Shown in pieces: positions 25,590 through 33,908 of a stretch of DNA of 53,345 bases (position 1 is the stretch's first letter; each line of letters opens with the position of its first letter). The stretch comes from Myxococcales bacterium SG8_38 (GTDB lineage: Bacteria > Myxococcota_A > Polyangia > Polyangiales > Houyiibacteriaceae): contig LJTN01000045.1 in the NCBI GenBank assembly GCA_001303415.1, positions 1-53,345 on the forward strand. Reading direction: 5' to 3'. The notes under the pieces were generated by a model. It made no database searches. It was not told where the DNA came from and worked only from the letters and a program-made list of their open reading frames with translations. Position numbers and translations under genes: made by a program.

Positions 25590-28496
25590 ATGACCGTAGA
25601 TTTCGGCGTAAACCAAGGACTGGTCGAGGAGCAGTTTCTCAAGTGGGTGGATAACCCCCTCGCCGTCGACGAGGCGTGGCGCAAGTACTTCGAAGGTCTC
25701 ACGCCTGCCGAATGGCCTCAGATCTCGAGCGCGGGCACGATCATCGCGCCCGTGACCTCCTCGGGCATGTTGAGCCCGGCCACGACGCCATCGGAGGGAA
25801 ACGGCGCGCCCCGCGACTCGGTGTTCTTGCCTCCCACCGCGGAAACCGCGCTGGCGCCGATGCTCGGGAAAGAGGCCCTGGAGGGAGGACGTACCTCGTT
25901 TCCTCCGTCTTCGGAGGCGCTGCTCGCCAGTGAGCTGCAAGCACGGCTGTCGGCGCTGATCAACGCATACCGCGTGCGCGGGCATCTGTTCGCCGACCTC
26001 GATCCGCTCGGTCTCAGTCGTAAACCGCCCGAGGATGAATTCGTGCTGAAGCGCTACGGCCTCGGACACGTGGATCCGGACACGATCTTCTCGACCGGCG
26101 ATTTCGCGGGTCCGCCCACCGAGTCGCTCCGCTCTATCGTCGCCCGTCTCAAAGACACCTACGCTCGAACGATTGGCGTCGAGTACACGTCCTTGGAGGA
26201 TCGTGAAGCGCGCGATTGGCTTCGCGACCGGATGGAGCTCACCGGAAACCACATCGATCTAAGCCGGGAGCAACAGGTTCGCATCCTGACCAAGCTCTCG
26301 GATGCCGAGATCTTCGAGCAGTTTCTCCACACCAAATACACCGGAGCCAAGCGTTTTTCGCTCGAGGGCGGGGAAAGCGTCATCCCGATGCTCGACATCC
26401 TGACCGAGCGCGCCGCAGAGCTGGGTGTGGAGGAGATCGTCATCGGCATGGCGCACCGAGGCCGACTCAACGTGATGGTCAACATCATGGAGATGAACGT
26501 CCGGCAAATCTTCGCGGGTTTCGAGGACGACGATCCCGAGAAGTACGTCGGCCGCGGCGACGTCAAGTACCACCTCGGATACTCAATCGATCGCAAGACC
26601 GCCAGCAGAAAGAGCGTCCACATGACCCTCGCGTTCAACCCGAGTCATCTGGAGTTCGTCAATCCCGTGGTGGAGGGGCGGGTGCGCGCAAAGCAAGACC
26701 GCAAAGGCGACACGGAACGCGTAACGGTGTTGCCACTTCTGATTCACGGCGACGCGGCCTTCGTTGGACAAGGTGTCGTCGCGGAGACCTTGAATCTGAG
26801 CAGGCTGCGGGCGTACGAAACCGGCGGTACCATTCACGTCGTCATCAACAATCAAGTCGGCTTCACCACCGACCCCGAGGACGCGCGTTCAACCGCCTAC
26901 TGCACCGACATCACCCGGATGTTGCGCTGCCCCGTGTTCCACGTGAACGGCGAGGACCCGGAAGCCGTCGCGCAGGCCGTCACGCTGGCGACCGACTACC
27001 GGCAACGGTTTCACGGGGACGTGGTCCTGGATCTGTTCTGCTACCGTAAGTACGGACACAACGAAGGCGACGAGCCCCGCTTCACGCAACCCAGGATGTA
27101 CGCTGCAATCGATCGCAAGAAGACCGTCCGGGAGGTGTACGTCGAGAAGTTGATCAAAGCCGGCAAGATTACCTCGCAGCAAGCCGAAGAGATCAAGGCC
27201 CGGCGGCAGGAGGAGCTCGAGAAGGCTCTCGAGGATACTCGGAAGAACGGAAGCTATCATCTCATCCCCGCGTCGATGCAGGGGCTTTGGACCGAGTACC
27301 GAGGAGGGCGTGATCTCGACGTCCCCGACGCGGACACCCGCTTCCCACGCGAGAAGCTCGTCGAGGCGCTCGAAGCGCTGACGACGTACCCGGACTGGTT
27401 CACTCCTCACCCTCGAATCGAACGCTTCGTGCTCGACAAGCAGCGCAAGGTCATGGAGACCGGCGAAGGAGTCGATTGGGGCACGGGCGAGAATCTGGCG
27501 TGTGCGAGTCTCCTGCTCGAAGGAGTTCGGTGCAGGCTCACGGGGCAAGATGTTCGCCGCGGCACCTTCAGCCACCGCCACGCGGTGATCTTCGACAAGG
27601 ACACGGGCCGTCGATACACACGTCTTGGTCACCTCAGCCCGAACCAAGCCCAGCTCGAAATCTACGACAGCCCTCTTTCAGAGGTCGGCGTCGTCGGATT
27701 CGAGTGGGGCTATTCGCTCGACTCGCCAGATGCTCTGGTTTGCTGGGAAGCGCAGTTCGGCGACTTCGCGAACGTCGCGCAGGTAATCATCGATCAGTTC
27801 ATCTCATCGTCCGAAGACAAGTGGCATCGTCTGAGCGGCCTCGCCATGCTGCTTCCGCACGGAATGGAGGGGCAAGGGCCGGAGCATTCGAGCGCCCGGC
27901 TCGAGCGTTTCTTGATGCTGTGCGCCGAAGACAACATGCAGGTAGTGAACCTCACGACGCCTGCCCAGTTGTTCCACTGCTTGCGACGGCAGGTGCTGCG
28001 CCCCTGGCGCAAGCCGCTCGTCGTCATGAGCCCGAAGAGCCTGCTCCGGCATCGTCGCGCCATCAGCACGCTCGACGAGCTTGCCGAAGGCTCCTTTCAG
28101 CGAATCATCCCCGACGATCCAGACATCGATCCGAGCAAGGTCCGGCGGCTCCTGCTGTGTACCGGAAAGATCTACTACGACCTCCTCGAGCGCCGGGAGC
28201 GCGAGGAGGTGGACGACATCGGAATCTTACGAATCGAGCAACTCTATCCCCTTCGGGCGAGCGAGCTCGTCGAGCGTCTTGCTCCCTACGACGACGACGT
28301 GGACCTCGTTTGGGTGCAGGAGGAACCGTGGAACATGGGAGCTTGGTACTTCATGCGAGCGCGGCTCCCCGAGATCCTCGGTGGTGGTCGAACGCTACGG
28401 TGCATCGCCCGCCCGGAAAGCGCCAGCCCCGCGACCGGCTCTGGCGCTTCCCATAGGCTCGAGCAGGAGCTACTCCTCGACGAGGTGTTCAACTGA
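25590..28496 (+). CDS. sucA: 2-oxoglutarate dehydrogenase E1 component
   Basis: 968 residues from ATG 25590 (MTVDFGVNQGLVEEQFLKWVDNP), the usual start of the family; a TTG at 25530 has no support. This is the thiamine-diphosphate enzyme of the TCA cycle that decarboxylates 2-oxoglutarate and passes succinyl to E2. Visible landmarks are MAHRGRLNVMVNIM, IHGDAAFVGQGVVAETLNLS, CYRKYGHNEGDEPRFTQPRMY and the C-terminal RPESASPATGSGASHRLEQE. The N-terminal FLKWVDNPLAVDEAWRKYFEG segment is the E2-binding helix typical of true E1o. The E2 (sucB) and lpd genes are not in the window, so the complex is encoded at split loci. Confidence 0.97.
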   Translation: MTVDFGVNQGLVEEQFLKWVDNPLAVDEAWRKYFEGLTPAEWPQISSAGTIIAPVTSSGMLSPATTPSEGNGAPRDSVFLPPTAETALAPMLGKEALEGGRTSFPPSSEALLASELQARLSALINAYRVRGHLFADLDPLGLSRKPPEDEFVLKRYGLGHVDPDTIFSTGDFAGPPTESLRSIVARLKDTYARTIGVEYTSLEDREARDWLRDRMELTGNHIDLSREQQVRILTKLSDAEIFEQFLHTKYTGAKRFSLEGGESVIPMLDILTERAAELGVEEIVIGMAHRGRLNVMVNIMEMNVRQIFAGFEDDDPEKYVGRGDVKYHLGYSIDRKTASRKSVHMTLAFNPSHLEFVNPVVEGRVRAKQDRKGDTERVTVLPLLIHGDAAFVGQGVVAETLNLSRLRAYETGGTIHVVINNQVGFTTDPEDARSTAYCTDITRMLRCPVFHVNGEDPEAVAQAVTLATDYRQRFHGDVVLDLFCYRKYGHNEGDEPRFTQPRMYAAIDRKKTVREVYVEKLIKAGKITSQQAEEIKARRQEELEKALEDTRKNGSYHLIPASMQGLWTEYRGGRDLDVPDADTRFPREKLVEALEALTTYPDWFTPHPRIERFVLDKQRKVMETGEGVDWGTGENLACASLLLEGVRCRLTGQDVRRGTFSHRHAVIFDKDTGRRYTRLGHLSPNQAQLEIYDSPLSEVGVVGFEWGYSLDSPDALVCWEAQFGDFANVAQVIIDQFISSSEDKWHRLSGLAMLLPHGMEGQGPEHSSARLERFLMLCAEDNMQVVNLTTPAQLFHCLRRQVLRPWRKPLVVMSPKSLLRHRRAISTLDELAEGSFQRIIPDDPDIDPSKVRRLLLCTGKIYYDLLERREREEVDDIGILRIEQLYPLRASELVERLAPYDDDVDLVWVQEEPWNMGAWYFMRARLPEILGGGRTLRCIARPESASPATGSGASHRLEQELLLDEVFN

Positions 28497-28562
28497 CGCC
28501 CTCGCCGGCGGCCGGGGCGACGACCACGACCCCCGACAGAGGCGGCCCATCGGACCGCAACC

Positions 28563-28979
28563 TCAGCGAGCAGGAGCGTTGACCGGAATGGCCCTCGGCT
28601 TTGGCGCTTCCTTCTTGGGAAGTCGCAACGTCAGGACGCCATTCTTGAGGTCGGCGTGGATTGCGTCCGCATTGACGGTCTCGGGAAGCGTGAAGGATCG
28701 CGAGAAGCTTCCGTACTGGCGCTCGACGCGCCGATAGCTGCCCTCGGTTTCCTCCTTTTCGACCTTGCGTTCGCCGCTGATGGTGAGGACGTTCTTCTCG
28801 ACGTCGACCTTGATGTCCTCGGCAGAGACGCCAGGAACCTCGGCATCGACGTAGAAGGCATCGCCTTCCTCCCGGATGTCGACCGCGATTCGAAATGGCT
28901 GCTTTGTAAACCGCCTGCCACCGAAAAGGTGGTCATGGAGGCGGTTCATTTCTTCGAAAGGATCCCAGTGAGCCAACAT
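28563..28979 (-). CDS. Hsp20/alpha-crystallin small heat-shock protein
   Basis: 138 residues from ATG 28979, which has an excellent AAGGAGGAG ribosome-binding site. The N-terminus MLAHWDPFEEMNRLHDHLFGG, the alpha-crystallin domain from RIAVDIREEGDAFYVDAEVPGVSAEDIKVDVE through LTISGERK, and the closing GVLTLRLPKKEAPKPRAIPV with the I-x-V C-terminal motif are all standard. It is an ATP-independent holdase in the cytosol. It has its own upstream promoter (29072-29099) and an approximately 86-nt leader with a small hairpin (28998-29012) just upstream of the ribosome-binding site. Confidence 0.96.
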   Translation of the reverse strand: MLAHWDPFEEMNRLHDHLFGGRRFTKQPFRIAVDIREEGDAFYVDAEVPGVSAEDIKVDVEKNVLTISGERKVEKEETEGSYRRVERQYGSFSRSFTLPETVNADAIHADLKNGVLTLRLPKKEAPKPRAIPVNAPAR

Positions 28980-29071
28980 GACGTACTCCTCCTTCGACCT
29001 GCGACCCGCAGGCCTCTCGTGAATGGGCGGCCGCGGCGCCGTCGCGCCACTGCCGCTCCAGAGTTGTAAGC

Positions 29072-29099
29072 AAGCTAAGCACGGAAAATCCCGTGTCAA
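29072..29099 (-). promoter_or_regulatory. Candidate promoter of the hsp20 gene
   Basis: On the minus strand a perfect TTGACA (29099-29094) is followed after 16 bp by TAGCTT (29077-29072). Transcription would begin near 29065, leaving an 86-nt leader before the hsp20 ATG. The leader contains a hairpin (CCTGCG/CGCAGG, 28998-29012) ending 7 nt upstream of the AAGGAGGAG sequence; whether it acts in heat sensing is not known. Confidence 0.5.
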
Positions 29100-29143
29100 C
29101 TCTCGAATTGACTGCGTTTTGCGGCGCGATAGGCTATCGGCAG

Positions 29144-29637
29144 ATGAGGATTGGCACGCTCGTGGTCGCGTTGGCGTTGATGGGGGGCGCGCTAGAGAGC
29201 GGGTGCGTGGAGGACGTGCGCTTCAACCCTTCGGGTTGCGACGTCCACGTCCGAGGCCGCTGGCTCGTCGATGGACAGAACCCGACCGCCGAGACTTGCG
29301 GCAACATCGGGCTGGTCGAGCTCGCCATCATCGACGAGCCGGAGCTGCAATTCTGGATCCCGCCCGAATTCAGCTTGCGATGCGATGCGCAGAGCGATCC
29401 CAACGCCGCGGTCATCGATGGTGGGGCGTACATCGACACGATGATCGTCACCCGAGATCGATGTGGCGGCTCCGGGCAGATACTCGACGAGCCACCGAGC
29501 TCAAATTCGTCGTGGATTGCTCCCCAATCGAGGCGAACGCCATTCAATCCGTCGACGGCGGCACCCAATTGCTCTTGGACGTTGGCACGGTGCGCTTTCA
29601 GACCGGAGACGGGGGTGTCGAGTGCCCCGAACCCTGA
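29144..29637 (+). pseudogene. Lipoprotein-like gene with an apparent frameshift
   Basis: ATG 29144 starts a lipoprotein signal (MRIGTLVVALALMGGALESGC). Sensible sequence follows in this frame (DVHVRGRWLVDGQNPTAETC, then VELAIIDEPELQFWIPPEF) up to about 29,470. Beyond that, the same frame becomes Ser/Pro/Arg-rich and runs on to 29710, overlapping the next gene. Another frame instead reads TELKFVVDCSPIEANAIQ, DGGTQLLLDVGTVRF and ends in VECPEP at 29637, with better codon use. A one-base indel between about 29,470 and 29,500 best explains this. It is either a sequencing error or a broken gene. The family resembles Cys-bearing outer-membrane lipoproteins of myxobacteria; function unknown. Confidence 0.55.
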
Positions 29638-29676
29638 TCCCTTGCGGACGGGCCCGCGGGTAGCTAGGCAAAGAGC

Positions 29677-30369
29677 GTGTTTCGATTTCCCCCACTCACC
29701 CCTTTGGTGAAGAAGCTGCTGGTGGCGTTGTTCGGCACCTGGATCGCACAGATCCTCCTACAGAATTGGGGAGGCGTTCCAATCTTCGACGTGCTCGCGC
29801 TCGACACGCGGAGCTTGGGCGTCCACACGCTCTGGCAGATCGCAACCCACGTGTTCGCATTCCCGACGGGACCGCAGGCCGTGTTCTCCATGCTGATCAC
29901 GCTCGTGTTCCTCTGGTGGATGCTCGCCCCATTCGAGCTGCGCTTCGGGCAAAAGCGAACCATCCAACTCTGCATCGTCACCGCCCTCGCCTCGGCCGCG
30001 CTTGCGTTGTTCATCGGGCTGATCGTCACGAGTCCCTCGCGACTCTACGGCGCGCAGGCAATTCTACTCGGATCGATTGCGGCATTCGCTTGGTCGTACC
30101 GTGGACAGGGTCGGATGAGCTTCTTTGGCGTCATCGACATGAAGCCGGTGCACATCATCTACCTGGTGCTCGCACTGAGCGCCTTGATGTTCATCACCTC
30201 CGGTGACTCCGTTGCCCTGGCGGCCGACATCGGGGCCATTGGAGGAGGCATGGCATTCATCGAGTGGTTGCGCCGTCCTCCAACGAGGCGTCGTCGGCCC
30301 CGCAAAAAAAGGGGGTCTTTGGGCGTGGTGCAGGGCGGTCGCACCGACGAGCCACGGTGGCTAAACTAG
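29677..30369 (+). CDS. Rhomboid-fold membrane protein, probably catalytically inactive
   Basis: 230 residues from a GTG at 29677. About six transmembrane helices are arranged as in rhomboid proteases, including the FAFPTGPQAVFSMLITLVFLWWMLAPFELRFG segment that matches the rhomboid L1 to TM2 region. The serine motif GxSG is replaced: where GASG is expected, GAQA (125-128) is found. The catalytic His of the last helix (AHLGG) is Asp184 in ADIGAIGGG. Both catalytic residues are therefore missing. It is likely a pseudo-rhomboid acting as a chaperone or sorting factor, as iRhoms and derlins do; that is an analogy. The basic C-terminal tail (RRPPTRRRRPRKKRG) is cytosolic. Confidence 0.75.
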   Translation: MFRFPPLTPLVKKLLVALFGTWIAQILLQNWGGVPIFDVLALDTRSLGVHTLWQIATHVFAFPTGPQAVFSMLITLVFLWWMLAPFELRFGQKRTIQLCIVTALASAALALFIGLIVTSPSRLYGAQAILLGSIAAFAWSYRGQGRMSFFGVIDMKPVHIIYLVLALSALMFITSGDSVALAADIGAIGGGMAFIEWLRRPPTRRRRPRKKRGSLGVVQGGRTDEPRWLN

Positions 30370-30373
30370 GCGC

Positions 30374-30817
30374 ATGGCTCGTTCCGTGCTGGGAGCATTG
30401 CTGGGCGCGCTGATCTTCAGCGGCTGCGCCGACGACGACCCCGGGTACTTGATTCCGGTCTATGATGCGTGTTTCGACGTCTTCGATTGCGTGGAGACTG
30501 CAACCCTTTGCGAAGAGCTGAGCGTGGAGTTCGGCGGCTTCTCTTACGTCAACGCGATCTGCACGCTCGAATGTGCCACCCAAGGCGCGCTATCGCCGGA
30601 TTGTCCGAGAGCATGGGTCGGCCGTTGGGGAAGCTGCTATCCGTCGAGCGTCGCAGGGGGCATCGACGATACGCTCGTCTGCTTCGAGCCTTGCGACTTC
30701 GACGAAGACTGCCAGGTCGGCTTTCGGTGCCTCAGCGCGGTAGACCTGTGTGGAGCGGACGTCGCATCTTGCGCCGTCGATGCGGGAGCTGCGATTTGCG
30801 TACCGGGGCCGTTCTGA
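30374..30817 (+). CDS. Small Cys-rich lipoprotein
   Basis: 147 residues with a lipoprotein signal ending in the lipobox IFSGC (Cys18) followed by Ala-Asp-Asp. The mature part has many cysteines, including CFEPCDFDEDCQVGFRCLSAVDLCG, a DxDCxxGxxC motif frequent in secreted proteins of myxobacteria. No enzymatic motif is seen. It lies in a run of lipoprotein genes; the function is unknown. Confidence 0.8.
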   Translation: MARSVLGALLGALIFSGCADDDPGYLIPVYDACFDVFDCVETATLCEELSVEFGGFSYVNAICTLECATQGALSPDCPRAWVGRWGSCYPSSVAGGIDDTLVCFEPCDFDEDCQVGFRCLSAVDLCGADVASCAVDAGAAICVPGPF

Positions 30818-30860
30818 CGCTTTTGAAGCCGCCGGTCCGGACCCGTGCTAACTCAGCTCC

Positions 30861-32615
30861 ATGAGCACGTGGCGATCGCAGTGGTGGGCTACCGCGCTGA
30901 TCATCTGCTGCGCGGGACAGTGGCTCGTCGGTTGTCCGGGCCGCAAGCAGGTTCCGTTCGGTCTGGAGGACGCAGAAGCAGTCGGGGAGCAGGAGGCGCA
31001 GCCCGAGCAAGAGGAGACGCCTGCAGCGCTGCCCGTGGGGAAGCGCTTCGAGCGGAACCAGGTGGAGGTCCCCGTTGGTGAGTCGGCTCTCGTCCTCGAG
31101 TCCGGCTATGCGTTGGCCGCGCTCGAGGTCGACCTCGACGGAACCGATCCGTTGGACGCGCTGGTCGTCTCTGCCGATTCTCAACAGGTCGCGCTCCACG
31201 CAGCCCATGCAAGAGGATTGAGCGTCGCGGCCCGGCGTATCGATTCGTTTCTCGTGCCGGGTGATTGTGTGGAACCTGTCGCCGAACCAACCCAGCTATC
31301 CCCTTCTCTTGCAGCGATACGAGTCGAGCATGCTTGTGAAACCGGCAAGCGGGAGAACCACTGGCTCGTGACGATCGAGGCGCAGCCGCGCGTGCGAGAG
31401 CGGATCACGGTTCTGCCGCCGAGCGAGCGCTCCTCGGCGCCGATCGAGCTCGAGCTACACGCCGAGGATCGCGATGAAGACGGCTACGAAGACGTCGTTG
31501 CCGACATCCAAATCGGCGAGATCGGCATTCCGCTGACCTGGTTGAACCGTCCTGGCGGGTTCGCAAGGGATCCGTCCGAGCCGGAAAGGACGCTGAGCGC
31601 CCTTGCCGAAGAGGCATGGGCATCGCTGCGCTCGAACGCCCCGAGCGCCGAGAAACGGGCGCTTCAGGTGCTCGACGCATTCGTTGCGCTCTGTCGGGAA
31701 GGCGGCGCTGCGCGGCTGGGTTTTTCGGGAACGCAGGGACTGCAATGCCAGCAATCCCGAGCGGCGGCGCGCGCGGTGTCGGTCGCGATGGCCGTGGCGA
31801 TCCGACGCGGAACCTTCGTGCGGGCCCTCGAGCTCCAGCGTTGGTGGGAGGACACGGCGCTTCAGCCCACCCCCGAGGAGCGAGAGCTCGTACAAGACGC
31901 ATGGAGAAAGGCGAAGGCGAGCGCGGGGAGCGCGACTTGGCGCTTGCTCGACACCTCGAGCGCTCCGGTCTCCCTGCAATTCATCGACGACGATACCCTC
32001 GTCGTAAACGGCAGCGCGCCACGTGCGATCGAGCTGAGCTCCGGCACGAAGACGGGGCTTTCTGCGACGCAGGTCCAACCTGCAGCGCGGGATCCGGAGA
32101 GTCGCTTTGCGGTTCGAGGGGTTCGCGCCACCTGCGCCGGCTTCGAAGCGGAGGTGGGGCCCATTGGGGGGAAGCAGTCGCACCGCGTGCTCATCCAGCC
32201 CCGCGCGGACGGCACGCCATGCAGGACGCCAATCGACCGACCGGCCACGGTTTTCGAGTGGGCCGTGGTCGGCTGGGCTCCCCAGGGATTGGTGGCCGCG
32301 TCCGGAGACCTGCTTCGGGTGATCCCCCTGAACGAGCTTGCAAAGCCGGCAGGCAGCCCCATCGAGCTCAGCCCAAGCAGCCCTTTGCCAGCGCCCATCC
32401 GAGGCGCTCGTGCGACGCCCGATGGCTCGCGGTACGTCATCCCGCACCCCGAAGGGGTCGTGGTGAGGGATTGGCGCAAAGGAGGCGCTGGGCTATGGCT
32501 CAGACCATCGGGCTGGAATACGGCGGCGGGGGAGCTTCGAGGCCTCGCTATCAGCCCAGACGGCAAGAAAGTCGCCGTGCAGAAGGGGAATGAGATTCGA
32601 CTGCTGACTTGGTAG
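30861..32615 (+). CDS. Large lipoprotein of unknown function
   Basis: 584 residues. The signal peptide ends in the lipobox WLVGC (Cys25), after which the mature protein starts with an acidic Glu/Gln-rich linker. A calcium-loop-like DRDEDGYEDVVADI lies near residue 203. The C-terminal 120 residues contain propeller-like segments (VVGWAPQGLVAASGDLLRV; RATPDGSRYVIPHPEGVVVRDW; LAISPDGKKVAVQKGNEIRLL) resembling WD or beta-propeller blades. I do not recognise a named family. Outer-membrane location is inferred. Confidence 0.78.
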   Translation: MSTWRSQWWATALIICCAGQWLVGCPGRKQVPFGLEDAEAVGEQEAQPEQEETPAALPVGKRFERNQVEVPVGESALVLESGYALAALEVDLDGTDPLDALVVSADSQQVALHAAHARGLSVAARRIDSFLVPGDCVEPVAEPTQLSPSLAAIRVEHACETGKRENHWLVTIEAQPRVRERITVLPPSERSSAPIELELHAEDRDEDGYEDVVADIQIGEIGIPLTWLNRPGGFARDPSEPERTLSALAEEAWASLRSNAPSAEKRALQVLDAFVALCREGGAARLGFSGTQGLQCQQSRAAARAVSVAMAVAIRRGTFVRALELQRWWEDTALQPTPEERELVQDAWRKAKASAGSATWRLLDTSSAPVSLQFIDDDTLVVNGSAPRAIELSSGTKTGLSATQVQPAARDPESRFAVRGVRATCAGFEAEVGPIGGKQSHRVLIQPRADGTPCRTPIDRPATVFEWAVVGWAPQGLVAASGDLLRVIPLNELAKPAGSPIELSPSSPLPAPIRGARATPDGSRYVIPHPEGVVVRDWRKGGAGLWLRPSGWNTAAGELRGLAISPDGKKVAVQKGNEIRLLTW

Positions 32616-32627
32616 CGGCAGTCCGCT

Positions 32628-33908
32628 GTGAGCATGGATCCACGATGGTATAGTCCGCGCGCCTTGCGCTCCCACACGCGACTCATGTTGGCGCTTGGAC
32701 CGCTGCTGGTGGTTGCCGCTTGCGCGGGAGCGAGGGCCCGGCCGTCGACTCCCTGTATGTCCGACACGGAGTGCCGCGGTGATCGAATCTGCCACGAAGG
32801 CAGGTGCCGCTTCGTCGAAGAGGTCTTGGCCGAGCTCGCAATGCCTCCAGCACGAAGCGCCCCGCTCGAGCACCCACGTGGCGCGCCGCGTAGCGCGAAC
32901 GGCTTCATGGGAGATGCGGCGCACACAGGCCGTAGCGAAAACAGGGGTCCATCGACTGCTCCCTCCCCAGTATGGACCTATCAAACCGGAGCGCGTGTGT
33001 TCGCCTCACCGGTCGTGGGGCATGACGGCACAATCTACATCGGCTCTCTCGACGGCCAGTTCGTCGCTCTCGAGCCAGATGGCTCCTTGAAATGGAGATA
33101 CTCGGCCGGCCACAAGATCTATCCGAGCGCGCTCGTTGTGGGTAGCTCGGTGATATTCGGCACCCACAACGAGGAGCTGGTCTCTCTGTCGCTTCAGGGC
33201 CAGCCTCGCTGGAAGCTTCCCCTCCAAGACGTCGTCGACGCATCGGCCACGCTCGGTCCCGACGGAAGAGTCTATGTGGTGGCCGACGGAGCCTATGCGG
33301 TCGACCTCTTGGGGCGCTTGCAGTGGCACAAGCCGACTGCAGAACACGTTCGTAGCGCTCCGGTGATCCACCCTCAACGCGTTGTGATCATCGGGACGAC
33401 GGAAGGATCTCTAATCGCCCTTCGACCCGATGGCGACATCGCATGGGAGGTGGCCCTGGGCGGCGCAATCGAGGGCGCAGCCTCCGTCGACGACGAAGGC
33501 CTCATCTACGCGGGTACGGGTCGAGGCGAAGTCATTCAGGTCGACCCGTCCGGCCGGGTGGTATGGCGGTTTCAGACTGGCGACGAGGTGCGCGCAACCC
33601 CGGCAATTGGCCGCGACGGCACCATCGTGGTCGGGTCGTACGACGGCCATGTCTATGCGATTTCGTCGACCGGGGCGTTGCGCTGGAAGGTAGCCACGGG
33701 CGCGCGTGTGCGCGCATCGGCACGCATCGATGCCGATGGCCGCATCTATGTCGGATCACAGGACAATTTCCTCTATTGCATCGATCCGAATGGTACCGTG
33801 CTCTGGCGATACAACGTGGGGCAGGATGTCGACTCGACCGTGGAGATCGGATCCGATGGAACGCTCTACTTCGGGTCCGACGACGGCGGCGTGCACGCCC
33901 TGCGATGA
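32628..33908 (+). CDS. PQQ-like beta-propeller repeat lipoprotein
   Basis: 426 residues from GTG 32628; ATG 32634 is an alternative. A hydrophobic signal ends in LLVVAAC (lipobox-like), then a short Cys motif CMSDTECRGDRICHEGRC of the DxxC type. From about residue 110, at least seven repeated blades follow the pattern DGTIYIGSxDGxxxAL...GxxxWRY, as in PQQ-dependent dehydrogenases and BamB. Catalytic quinoprotein residues are not evident, so a scaffold or binding role is more likely. Its stop overlaps the rnr start as ATGA (33905-33908), suggesting coupled translation. Confidence 0.86.
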   Translation: MSMDPRWYSPRALRSHTRLMLALGPLLVVAACAGARARPSTPCMSDTECRGDRICHEGRCRFVEEVLAELAMPPARSAPLEHPRGAPRSANGFMGDAAHTGRSENRGPSTAPSPVWTYQTGARVFASPVVGHDGTIYIGSLDGQFVALEPDGSLKWRYSAGHKIYPSALVVGSSVIFGTHNEELVSLSLQGQPRWKLPLQDVVDASATLGPDGRVYVVADGAYAVDLLGRLQWHKPTAEHVRSAPVIHPQRVVIIGTTEGSLIALRPDGDIAWEVALGGAIEGAASVDDEGLIYAGTGRGEVIQVDPSGRVVWRFQTGDEVRATPAIGRDGTIVVGSYDGHVYAISSTGALRWKVATGARVRASARIDADGRIYVGSQDNFLYCIDPNGTVLWRYNVGQDVDSTVEIGSDGTLYFGSDDGGVHALR

